Positions 7,087 through 13,890 of a stretch of 19,848 nt of DNA are shown here, piece after piece (the first letter of the stretch is position 1; each line of letters begins with the position of its first letter). The position numbers and the translations under genes are program-made. The stretch is from an uncultured Lachnospiraceae bacterium (GTDB lineage: Bacteria; Bacillota; Clostridia; Lachnospirales; Lachnospiraceae): assembly GCA_902766845.1 (NCBI GenBank), contig CACXFD010000148.1, forward strand, positions 1 to 19,848. Direction: 5' to 3'. A model generated the notes under the pieces. That model searched no databases and was not told where the DNA came from. It worked only from the letters and a program-made list of their open reading frames with translations.

Positions 7087-8442
7087 TTACTCGCTGCGCC
7101 GCGCGGCCCCGTCTCCGGTCAGCCCGTCCTGGGCAAACATCGTCTGGAGGACCGAGATGTCCGTCGAGACGTCCCAGGCCGCGTTCCGGAACAGGCCGTC
7201 CAGCAATGTCTCGTACGCGGTATTGATGGTCTCCAGCGTCTCTTCGATCTCATGCTTGGCCGCGCGGATGTTCTCGCCCTGCACCTCCTGCGCGTCCATG
7301 TCCGCGTAAGCCTCGAGGAGCTTGACCGTGGTGGGCAGGTAGTATTCCTGCATCCGGCGCAGCTCGCCGGCCTGTTCGGGATGGTCCTGCACGCGCTGAT
7401 AGATCCGGAACACGGTGCGCTCGATCTGCGCGATCTTTTCCGAGATCTCCTCGCCCGGGATCCGGTCGTTGCAGTCCCGGATCTGCCGGATATAGCGCTC
7501 GCCCTCGTCGAGCACGCGGTCGATCTCGGACCGGTTCGCGGCCCGTTCCGCTTCCTCGCGCTCCTGCTGTGTCTGCTGCGCGGCCAGCGCCTCGCGGCGG
7601 CGGTGCTCGTCCATCGCGATCCGGTACTGTTCATAGGTCTGACGGTCCGTGATCATCGTGGTGCCCTGGTCGTCCAGAAAGCCCTCGCAGAACCACCCCC
7701 GCGCGATCATGCGCTGCAGGTCCCGCTTTACGAAGCGGGCCGTCTTGCCGACCGCGCCGGCCAGCGTCTTGACCGCACAGTAGCTGCGGTCCTTAAAATA
7801 ATTCAGGTACTGGCGGAACCGCGACTCGGTCTTTTTGCGGGCCGTGCCGGCCGCGAACAGGGCCGCCCCGCCCGTGACCAGGGGCAGCAGGACCGACATC
7901 GTGATCCCGACGGCCGCCGCACCGAGGCCCCCGAAAAGGCCGGCCATCCCGACGATTCCCGCGCTCAGCAGCGCAGGGACCGCGAGCACGGCACCGACGA
8001 CCTGCATGGCCGTGCCGCCGCGGCGGAACCGCCGCGCGGTCACGAGCGCGTACCGGCCCGCATCATACGGCTGCACCGGCTGCATGGCCTGACGGGCCGC
8101 GCCGGCCGCGGTCTGCGCGGCTCCGTACGTGCCCGCGGGGCGGCCGTACTGACCGGACTGCGCGGACCGGTAGGCGCCGGCCGTCCTTCCGTTCGTGTAC
8201 TGTCCGCCGCGGGCCTGCCCGGCGTTCGCGTACGCACCGTACCGGGCATTCCCGGCCTGCTGCGCCGCGCCGCTCTCCCTGCGGTACGATCCCATATAAT
8301 CCGTGCCGCCTCCGACCGGTTCCAGGACCTTGTGGATACTGTTCCGGACCGTCTCGTTCAGAGAGGAATAATCCCCGGTGCTGACGGCCCGCATGACTTC
8401 GCTGCGGATCTCTTCACCGACTTCACTCCAGCTCCCCGGCAT
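7087..8442 (-). CDS. xpaC: XpaC-family membrane protein
   Basis: XpaC (named for 5-bromo-4-chloroindolyl phosphate hydrolysis) is a poorly understood partner of TelA. From the chosen start the protein has 451 residues in four parts. An acidic/helical N-terminus (1-45) comes first. A low-complexity Tyr/Gly/Ala/Gln/Arg region (about 50-125) carries spaced motifs such as RYGAYANAG and GQYGRPAGTYG. Two hydrophobic segments (about 146-167 and 168-190) follow. Last are a winged-helix-like stretch (about 195-270, with KTARFVKRDLQRMIARGWF) and a long helical C-terminal part. The start MPGSWSEVGEE is chosen because AGGAGG lies 8 bases upstream and because the longer in-frame ATG at 8610 lies inside the -35 box of the promoter. 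The Tyr-rich disordered linker is longer than I would expect. It is divergent from the DUF5721-like/htpG unit. Confidence 0.82.
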   Translation of the reverse strand: MPGSWSEVGEEIRSEVMRAVSTGDYSSLNETVRNSIHKVLEPVGGGTDYMGSYRRESGAAQQAGNARYGAYANAGQARGGQYTNGRTAGAYRSAQSGQYGRPAGTYGAAQTAAGAARQAMQPVQPYDAGRYALVTARRFRRGGTAMQVVGAVLAVPALLSAGIVGMAGLFGGLGAAAVGITMSVLLPLVTGGAALFAAGTARKKTESRFRQYLNYFKDRSYCAVKTLAGAVGKTARFVKRDLQRMIARGWFCEGFLDDQGTTMITDRQTYEQYRIAMDEHRRREALAAQQTQQEREEAERAANRSEIDRVLDEGERYIRQIRDCNDRIPGEEISEKIAQIERTVFRIYQRVQDHPEQAGELRRMQEYYLPTTVKLLEAYADMDAQEVQGENIRAAKHEIEETLETINTAYETLLDGLFRNAAWDVSTDISVLQTMFAQDGLTGDGAARRSE

Positions 8443-8575
8443 CTCTGTGACCTCCTGCGCGCCCCTGCGGGCGCCTGATTCCCTGCGGTACCTGCGCGCG
8501 GGCCCCGACGGGCCCAGCGCTTTTCGCGGTACGTCCGCGTGCTCCGATGAGCACCCGTTTCCTTTTGATATTTGT
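8443..8575 (-). promoter_or_regulatory. Structured 5' leader of xpaC with four perfect hairpins
   Basis: Between the predicted transcript start and the xpaC ribosome binding site lie four short, perfect stem-loops. They are GTGCTC/GAGCAC (8539-8554), CGCGG/CCGCG (8525-8539, sharing one base with the first), GGGCCC/GGGCCC (8500-8515) and GCGCCC/GGGCGC (8459-8474). Three have four-base loops. The last ends one or two bases before AGGAGG. A possible upstream ORF with GTG start runs 8554 to 8423. I recognise no known riboswitch or T-box. Confidence 0.55.
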
Positions 8576-8581
8576 AAGAAC

Positions 8582-8610
8582 AGTATAGCGCATATCCGAG
8601 TATTTGACAA
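8582..8610 (-). promoter_or_regulatory. Sigma-A-type promoter of xpaC-telA
   Basis: On the - strand TTGTCA (8605-8610), a 17-base spacer and TATACT (8582-8587). It places the transcript start near 8575, downstream of the longer in-frame ATG at 8610, and therefore decides the xpaC start. Confidence 0.82.
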
Positions 8611-8617
8611 ACTATTC

Positions 8618-8639
8618 AGCCGAAAAATCCGGCTTTTTT
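8618..8639 (+). terminator. Terminator-like hairpin between divergent promoters
   Basis: AGCCG, loop AAAAATC, CGGCT, then a run of T. It lies between the xpaC and DUF5721 promoters and has no + strand gene upstream, so it could stop antisense transcription coming through xpaC and insulate the + promoter. Confidence 0.45.
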
Positions 8640-8640
8640 C

Positions 8641-8669
8641 TTTGCATTTCCCGCGAAACGGAGTATACT
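8641..8669 (+). promoter_or_regulatory. Sigma-A-type promoter of the DUF5721-like/htpG unit
   Basis: TTTGCA (8641-8646), a 17-base spacer, TATACT (8664-8669), then about 27 bases of leader and TAAGGAGG before the ATG at 8703. No CIRCE-type heat-shock inverted repeat is visible here. Confidence 0.75.
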
Positions 8670-8702
8670 AATAGGGTGCATTCGGAGAATTAAGGAGGGC
8701 CT

Positions 8703-9200
8703 ATGATCGCACGGAAGATGACCGACCAGCGCGCGTTTACCAAGCAGCTCTTTCTGGAAACGGCATTCGATCCGTTCCTGCTGCAGGAGGCCGTTTTCGT
8801 CACGGACTGCACCGTGACGCTGGACGGGCGCGTCGTGGCGGACCAGCTGTCGGAAGAGGAACGGACCGCCCTGCCGGACCCGGTGTTCCATACGTGGGGG
8901 CGCCTGCGTCCGCTCGCGTTCCAGATCATCAAGGGCGCACGGCTCCCGAAGTCTTTCCACATCGTCCTCGGGCTTTCCCGTCCGCAGATCGAAAAGCTGA
9001 TCGCGGATCACGATATCCCCGTGCCCGCGGATCAGGTCGGAGGGCTCTATCTCAATCTCCGCTATGAAGACAATCAGCTCCTGCTCGTGACCGGTGTATC
9101 GCTCCGCACGTTCCTTCCGGACAAGTCCCTTGAAAGCGACTGGGACCGGAGCGTCGGACGCTTCCTGGCCCACCACGGGCTGGAGTTTGAAGAATTGTAA
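8703..9200 (+). CDS. Conserved clostridial protein, DUF5721-like
   Basis: A complete 165-residue soluble protein without signal peptide or membrane segment. The pattern FTKQLFLETAFDPFLLQEA, then VTDCTVTLDGR, then LRPLAFQIIKGARLPKSFHI, recalls the DUF5721 family of Clostridia, whose function is unknown; I make this match from memory. TAAGGAGG lies 5 bases before the ATG. It stands 19 bases upstream of htpG on the same strand with no promoter between, so the two are probably co-transcribed. The partnership may only reflect local gene order. No catalytic motif is obvious; the C-terminal half is rich in hydrophobic/charged alternation expected of beta strands. Confidence 0.65.
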   Translation: MIARKMTDQRAFTKQLFLETAFDPFLLQEAVFVTDCTVTLDGRVVADQLSEEERTALPDPVFHTWGRLRPLAFQIIKGARLPKSFHIVLGLSRPQIEKLIADHDIPVPADQVGGLYLNLRYEDNQLLLVTGVSLRTFLPDKSLESDWDRSVGRFLAHHGLEFEEL

Positions 9201-9219
9201 GAAAGGATCGTGATATTTC

Positions 9220-11199
9220 ATGTCACAAGGCACTGTCGACCGTCAGGGTTCCCTGACCATCAACTCGGAAAACATCTTTCCGATCATCAAAAAATGGCTC
9301 TATTCCGATCATGACATCTTCTACCGCGAGCTGGTCTCCAACGGCTGCGACGCCATCACCAAGCTCCGCAAGCTCTCGCTGATCGGCGAGGCTACGCTCC
9401 CCGACGATTATCAGCCGGCCGTCCGCATCACGCTGGACGCGGAGAAAAAGACCGTGGCCGTCTCGGATAACGGCATCGGCATGACCGCCGACGAGGTCGA
9501 TTCCTACATCAACCAGATCGCGTTCTCGGGCGCGCGGGATTTCCTCGAGAAGTACAAGGACAAGGCCAGCGAAGACCAGATCATCGGGCACTTCGGACTG
9601 GGCTTTTATTCTGCGTTCATGGTGGCGGACCGCGTGACCATCGACACGCTCTCCTATACGGACGGCGCGCAGTCCGTGCACTGGGTCTCCGAGGGCGGCC
9701 AGGACTTCGTGATGAGCGCCGGCGACCGTACCGAGCCCGGTACCACGGTCACCCTGCACCTGCAGGAGGACTGCTATGAATTCTGCAACGAATACCGCGC
9801 CCGCGAAGTGCTGGAGAAATACTGCTCCTTCATGCCGGTCCCGATCTATCTGACCGTTGCCGGCAAGGAGGCGCCCGCGGCGCAGGAGCCGGTCTCCCCG
9901 ATCGACCCCGAAGCCGTGAAGGCGGCGGACGGGACCGGCGCCGCGGCAGAGGGAACGTCTGACGCCGGCGCCGCAGCCGATGCGGAAGGCGCCGCGGCCG
10001 CCGAAAAGCCCGCCGAAAAGCCCCTGAACGACACGACGCCGCTGTGGACCAAACATCCGAACGAATGCCTCGACGAAGACTACAAAGCCTTCTACCGCAA
10101 GGTCTTCCACGACTATAAGGAGCCGCTGTTCTGGATCCATCTGAACATGGATTATCCGTTCAACTTAAAAGGCATCCTGTATTTCCCGAAGATCAACACC
10201 GAATACGACTCTCTCGAAGGCGTGATCAAGCTCTACAACAACCGGGTCTTCGTGGCGGATAACATCAAGGAGGTCATCCCGGAATACTTCATGCTGCTCA
10301 AGGGCGTCATCGACTGCCCCGACCTGCCGCTGAACGTCTCCCGCTCCGCGCTGCAGAACGACGGCTTCGTGACCCGGATCTCGGACTATATCGCGAAGAA
10401 GGTCGCGGACAAGCTGTCCGGCCTGTGCAAGACCGAGCGCGAGACCTATGAGAAATACTGGGACGACATCAGCCCCTTCGTCAAATACGGGTGCCTGCGC
10501 GACGAGAAGTTCTACGACCGCATGAAGGATTTCGTGCTCTATAAGGATCTCGAAGGCAAGTACCTGACCCTGACGGACCTGCTCGAAAAGAACAAGGAGA
10601 CCTATCCCGACACCGTCTTCTACGTATCGGATGAAAAGGCCCAGCACGCCTACATCGAGCTGTTCAAGGAGCAGGGGCTGGACGCGGCCATCCTGACGCA
10701 CCGGATTGATACGGCCTTCCTGCAGCAGGCCGAGAGCAAGAACGAGAACCTGCACTTCCGCCGCATCGACGCGGATCTGGACAAGGGGCTCTCGGAAGAG
10801 ATGACCGAAGAAGAAAAGACGTCGTTCGACGCGCTGGCTGCGCTCGTGCGCGAGACCGTCGGCAAGGAGAATCTGACCGTCACCGCCCAGCAGGTCAAGG
10901 GCGACGCGCCGGCCGCCATGATCACGGTCTCGGACGATACGCGCCGCATGCAGGAAATGATGTCGATGTACGGCATGTCGGAGAATGAAGAATTCCTGAA
11001 GACGCTGCCCGAGACGCTGGTTCTGAATACGGCCCATCCGCTGATCCGGGCGCTGCGCGACCATCCGCGCAAGAAGCATACGGCCGACGTCGCGCGCCAG
11101 CTCTACGATCTCGCGCGCCTCTCCGCCGGTACCCTGAGCCCCGAGGAGACGTCGGATTTCATCCGCCGCACGCAGTCGATGCTGGCGGAGCTGATGTAA
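9220..11199 (+). CDS. htpG: Molecular chaperone HtpG (bacterial Hsp90)
   Basis: ATP-dependent cytoplasmic dimeric chaperone. The 659 residues contain all three domains. The N-terminal GHKL ATPase has RELVSNGCDAITKLR with Asn41 and Asp44, DNGIGM at 83-88 and the lid glycines GHFGLGFYSAF from 123. The middle domain includes NDTTPLWTKHP from 270, then FPFNL-like YPFNLKGILYFPK and the NVSRSALQND catalytic-loop region. The C-terminal dimerisation domain is present. It has an Ala/Glu/Pro-rich, low-complexity linker of about 54 residues (216-269, bases 9865-10026) between N and middle domains, longer than in E. coli HtpG. AAGGAT precedes the start. It probably shares the promoter at 8641-8669 with the gene before it and ends at the terminator at 11291-11325. 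Confidence 0.97.
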   Translation: MSQGTVDRQGSLTINSENIFPIIKKWLYSDHDIFYRELVSNGCDAITKLRKLSLIGEATLPDDYQPAVRITLDAEKKTVAVSDNGIGMTADEVDSYINQIAFSGARDFLEKYKDKASEDQIIGHFGLGFYSAFMVADRVTIDTLSYTDGAQSVHWVSEGGQDFVMSAGDRTEPGTTVTLHLQEDCYEFCNEYRAREVLEKYCSFMPVPIYLTVAGKEAPAAQEPVSPIDPEAVKAADGTGAAAEGTSDAGAAADAEGAAAAEKPAEKPLNDTTPLWTKHPNECLDEDYKAFYRKVFHDYKEPLFWIHLNMDYPFNLKGILYFPKINTEYDSLEGVIKLYNNRVFVADNIKEVIPEYFMLLKGVIDCPDLPLNVSRSALQNDGFVTRISDYIAKKVADKLSGLCKTERETYEKYWDDISPFVKYGCLRDEKFYDRMKDFVLYKDLEGKYLTLTDLLEKNKETYPDTVFYVSDEKAQHAYIELFKEQGLDAAILTHRIDTAFLQQAESKNENLHFRRIDADLDKGLSEEMTEEEKTSFDALAALVRETVGKENLTVTAQQVKGDAPAAMITVSDDTRRMQEMMSMYGMSENEEFLKTLPETLVLNTAHPLIRALRDHPRKKHTADVARQLYDLARLSAGTLSPEETSDFIRRTQSMLAELM

Positions 11200-11205
11200 A
11201 GCGCG

Positions 11206-11299
11206 ATGGCCGTAAAGCGGCTGTGAAATGACCGTAAAAAGGCCGTAGATCGGCCGTAAAATGGCCGTGAAAGGCCGCGAAATGGCCGCAAAAAGGCCG
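11206..11299. repeat. Degenerate GGCCGTAAA tandem repeat after htpG
   Basis: About nine imperfect units of 9-12 bases, each variants of (AT/A)GGCCGTAAA, run from just after the htpG stop into the left arm of the terminator. Examples are ATGGCCGTAAA, ATGACCGTAAAA, AGGCCGTAGATC, ATGGCCGTGAA, AGGCCGCGAA and ATGGCCGCAAAA. No uninterrupted ORF on either strand uses the tract convincingly. Confidence 0.8.
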
Positions 11300-11325
11300 G
11301 TGAGCGTTCAGCTCACCGGCCTTTT
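11291..11325. terminator. Bidirectional terminator between htpG and the LiaF-like gene
   Basis: A perfect 15-bp stem (AAAAGGCCGGTGAGC / GCTCACCGGCCTTTT) with loop GTTCA. It reads as a terminator on both strands and sits between converging genes, five bases from the stop at 11330. Confidence 0.9.
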
Positions 11326-11329
11326 CGCT

Positions 11330-11821
11330 TTATCTCACCGCTACGCTGCTGCCGAAGCCGTAGACATACACATAGAGCTTCGGGGCGTCCTTCGCTTCCG
11401 GCTTGTCCGCGTTCACCTTCACCGACGTCATCGGCGCGCCGCCGAGCACTTCCACCGCGGCGCCTTCGGGCGCGTTCACGCTCACCTTCGAGCAGACCGC
11501 ATCGATCTCGAGGAAGCGGTCCTCGGGCAGGACGGCCTCCGACAGGTCCAGCTCCACCGAAGCCAGGCGGCTGCGCAGCTCGAGCGACGGCAGGATCCCC
11601 TCGCGCTCGATGGTACGCAGGCCTGCCGTGACCTTATACTGGACCATCGCGTCGACCTCGCCGTCCGCGAACAGATCGTCTTCGGATTCCTCGAGCTCAT
11701 TCAGCTCCTCCGCCCGACGGCGGCGCCACAGCACCACGGCCGCGGCCGCGCACAGCGCCGCGAGGCATCCGAGGATCAGCCAGATCTTCCGGTTCTTCTT
11801 TTTAGTCAGAATCTTTTTCAT
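11330..11821 (-). CDS. Membrane-anchored protein with LiaF-like C-terminal domain
   Basis: A 163-residue protein with a basic N-terminus (MKKILTKKKNRK), one membrane segment (about 12-33), an Arg cluster RRRR and an acidic stretch (38-55). Its C-terminal part is beta-rich, with a pattern like the LiaF C-terminal or cell-wall-active antibiotic response domain (ELDLSEAVLPEDRFLEIDAV, then VSVNAPEGAAVEVLGGAPMTSV, then APKLYVYVYGFGSSVAV). The charge layout suggests N-in with the Arg cluster holding the C-terminal side inside too, so topology is uncertain. It follows argS by 27 bases and probably shares its transcript. LiaF proteins normally restrain the LiaRS cell-envelope stress system, but no LiaRS genes are here and the N-terminal membrane part is much smaller than in LiaF. 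The family call is therefore tentative. Confidence 0.5.
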   Translation of the reverse strand: MKKILTKKKNRKIWLILGCLAALCAAAAVVLWRRRRAEELNELEESEDDLFADGEVDAMVQYKVTAGLRTIEREGILPSLELRSRLASVELDLSEAVLPEDRFLEIDAVCSKVSVNAPEGAAVEVLGGAPMTSVKVNADKPEAKDAPKLYVYVYGFGSSVAVR

Positions 11822-11848
11822 ATCCGTTTCCTTTCCGGCCGCAGGCGG

Positions 11849-13639
11849 TCACATCCGCTCCGGCGCGTCAAATCCCAGCAGGCCGATGATCTCCGTCAGC
11901 ACCCGCTTGGTCAGGCGCAGCAGGGAGACATAGCCGGCACGCTTTTCTTCCGACGGTTCCGCGATGATCTTCGTCTCATGGTAGAACTTGTTGAACGCGT
12001 TCGAGACCTCGTAGATGTACTGGCACAGCTTGTGCGGCGCCAGCTCCGCCCACGCGCCCTCGACCGCCTCCGACGCGCGGGACAGCACCAGGGCCAGGGC
12101 CTTTTCGCTCTCGCTCGACGGGGCCGCGAACCGCGTCTCCGGCAGACTGCCGAACTGCTGCCGGTACTTGTTCAGGATGGAGCCGATCCGGACGATCGTA
12201 TACAGGATGTACGGGCCGGTATCTCCTTCGAACGACGAGAACCGGTCGATATCGAACACGTAATCCTTGGAGGCCTGGTTGGACAGGTCCCCGTATTTGA
12301 GCGCGGCCAGACCGATGATCTGCGCGGTCTTCTTCATCTCTTCGAGTTCTTCCGCCGGCACATCCGCCTGCGTCAGTTCCCGGCTCTCGAGCATCTTCGC
12401 GAGCACGGCCTCGGCGATCTCGCGAATCAGGACCTCCAGCCGCATCACGCCGCCGTCACGCGTCTTGAACGGCTTGCCGTCCTTCCCGTTCATGGTGCCG
12501 AAGCCCAGGAACACGAGGTCCACGTCCGGCCGCACGATCCCGGTCTTCTTCGCGACGCGGAAGACCTGCGTAAAGTGCATCTCCTGGCGCTTGTCCACCA
12601 CGTAGATCACCCGGTCGGGGCCGATCGTGGCCTCACGCTGCACAAGCGTCGCAAGGTCCGACGTCGCGTACAGGCTCGCGCCGTCGCTCTTGACGATGAT
12701 GCAGGGCGGGACTTCCTTGGTGTCCGTCTCTTCCTTCACGTCCACGACCAGCGCGCCGTCGCTCTCATACGCGTAGCCCTGCTCCCGCAGGCGCCGCACC
12801 ATGTCCGGGATGTACGGATCCGCGTCGCTCTCCCCGTTCCACAGGTCGAACGACACGTTCAGCCGGCTGTAGTTCTTCTTCAGGTCCGTGACCGACACGT
12901 TCAGGATGTGGTGCCAGAGCGCCCGGTGACCGCGTTCGCCGCTCTGCAGCGCGAGCGTGGCCGCGTGGGCCTTCTCCGAGAACACCGGATCTTCTTTGGC
13001 CTTTTTGCTGGCCGTCGGATAGATCTCCTCGAGCTCGGAGATCGTGAACGGAGCCTCTTCGGGGTATTCCCCGGTATAGTACGGATCAAAATAGCACAGC
13101 TCCGGCCGGCGCTCGCGCAGCTCCGCGATCACGAGGCCCATCTGCAGGCCCCAGTCTCCCAGATGCACGTCCCCGGTCACCTCATAGCCGAGGTAGCGGC
13201 CCAGGCGCTTCAGGCTCTCGCCGATGATCGCGGACCGCAGATGGCCCACATGCAGGGGCTTGGCCACGTTGGCCCCGCCGTAATCGATCACGACGCGGCT
13301 GCCCTCGCCCGACGGGCGGGTGCCGAGACGCTCCGCTTCGAACAGCTCCGCCATATACTGCGCGGCGCACTCCGGCGCGACGGTCAGGTTCAGAAAGCCC
13401 GGCGCGGCCGCAGATACGACCGAGAACGCGCGCTCGTTCTGCAGCTGGAACGCCACGTCCTGCGCGATGACCATGGGCGCTTTATGATAGGTCCGGGCCC
13501 CGGCCATGGCGCCGTTGCACTGATACTCGCAGAGGTCCGGCCGGTTCGATACCGTCACGCGCCCGAGCGACCCGTCATAGCCGGCGCGCTCGAACGCGCG
13601 CGCCACGATGGCTGATAATCTTTCCTGAAAGGATTCCAT
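11849..13639 (-). CDS. argS: Arginyl-tRNA synthetase
   Basis: Class I synthetase charging tRNA-Arg. The 596 residues include the N-terminal Arg-tRNA-synthetase additional domain. The HIGH-type motif reads KPLHVGHLRSAIIGE with HVGH at 130-133, preceded by GGANVA. Downstream are GDVHLGDWGLQMG, SDGASLYATSDLAT and YVVDKRQEMHFTQVF. A GKDGKPFKTRDGG loop stands where other class I enzymes have KMSKS, as is usual for ArgS. The C-terminal DALR anticodon-binding domain ends in the canonical PERM. AGGAGG lies about 9 bases before the ATG. No T-box leader is possible, because the predicted leader is under 25 bases; regulation may instead use the palindrome over the promoter. The membrane-protein gene behind it is likely co-transcribed. 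Confidence 0.97.
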   Translation of the reverse strand: MESFQERLSAIVARAFERAGYDGSLGRVTVSNRPDLCEYQCNGAMAGARTYHKAPMVIAQDVAFQLQNERAFSVVSAAAPGFLNLTVAPECAAQYMAELFEAERLGTRPSGEGSRVVIDYGGANVAKPLHVGHLRSAIIGESLKRLGRYLGYEVTGDVHLGDWGLQMGLVIAELRERRPELCYFDPYYTGEYPEEAPFTISELEEIYPTASKKAKEDPVFSEKAHAATLALQSGERGHRALWHHILNVSVTDLKKNYSRLNVSFDLWNGESDADPYIPDMVRRLREQGYAYESDGALVVDVKEETDTKEVPPCIIVKSDGASLYATSDLATLVQREATIGPDRVIYVVDKRQEMHFTQVFRVAKKTGIVRPDVDLVFLGFGTMNGKDGKPFKTRDGGVMRLEVLIREIAEAVLAKMLESRELTQADVPAEELEEMKKTAQIIGLAALKYGDLSNQASKDYVFDIDRFSSFEGDTGPYILYTIVRIGSILNKYRQQFGSLPETRFAAPSSESEKALALVLSRASEAVEGAWAELAPHKLCQYIYEVSNAFNKFYHETKIIAEPSEEKRAGYVSLLRLTKRVLTEIIGLLGFDAPERM

Positions 13640-13651
13640 GCGAACTTCCTC

Positions 13652-13670
13652 CTGTCAACTTGACAGTATA
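13652..13670 (-). promoter_or_regulatory. argS extended -10 promoter overlapped by a 15-bp palindrome
   Basis: On the - strand TGGTATACT gives an extended -10 (TATACT at 13665-13670) without a good -35. A perfect inverted repeat CTGTCAA-G-TTGACAG (13652-13666) covers the last bases of the -10 and the expected transcript start. That position suits a repressor operator. The argS ribosome site follows directly. Confidence 0.6.
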
Positions 13671-13851
13671 CCACAAAGCGGGCCGGAGCGCACCTGTTTT
13701 TTGAGAGAACGGCGGACCTCGGCCGGGCCGGCCAAGGCCGGCCTGTCTGGCAAAGGACAGTCACGTCCGGGAATGGACCCGGCGCGCGTCATCGGACCAC
13801 GGCTTTTTGAAATTATCTGAAAAAAGGCTGTCTTTCTCGCCATTTTAGGTG
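13671..13851. other. argS-fbp intergenic spacer with several small inverted repeats
   Basis: No ORF of interest. Two copies of GGCCGGCC (13726-13733, 13736-13743) separated by AA can pair. CTGTC/GACAG and GTCC/GGAC arms follow. The right part is A/T-rich and belongs to the fbp promoter region. I see no known RNA family. Confidence 0.35.
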
Positions 13852-13857
13852 TATATT
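13852..13857 (+). promoter_or_regulatory. Probable -10 box of the fbp promoter
   Basis: TATATT lies about 33 bases before the fbp ATG in an A/T-rich stretch that contrasts with the surrounding GC-rich DNA. The best -35 candidate 17 bases upstream (TGTCTT) is poor, so the promoter may need an activator. Confidence 0.4.
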
Positions 13858-13890
13858 AAAAGCAAAGTTTGACCGTACCGGGAGGACACC

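Noticed and set aside
8443..8610. 56-residue N-terminal extension of XpaC
   Set aside because: Its ATG lies in the -35 box of a consensus promoter, and AGGAGG marks the later start.
11261..13615. 784-codon ORF on the + strand opposite argS
   Set aside because: It mirrors argS codon structure in a GC-rich genome, lacks a ribosome site and has Arg/His/Leu-rich sequence typical of antisense frames.
13640..13860. T-box riboswitch for argS
   Set aside because: The predicted leader is too short, and no T-box sequence or specifier stem is visible on the - strand.
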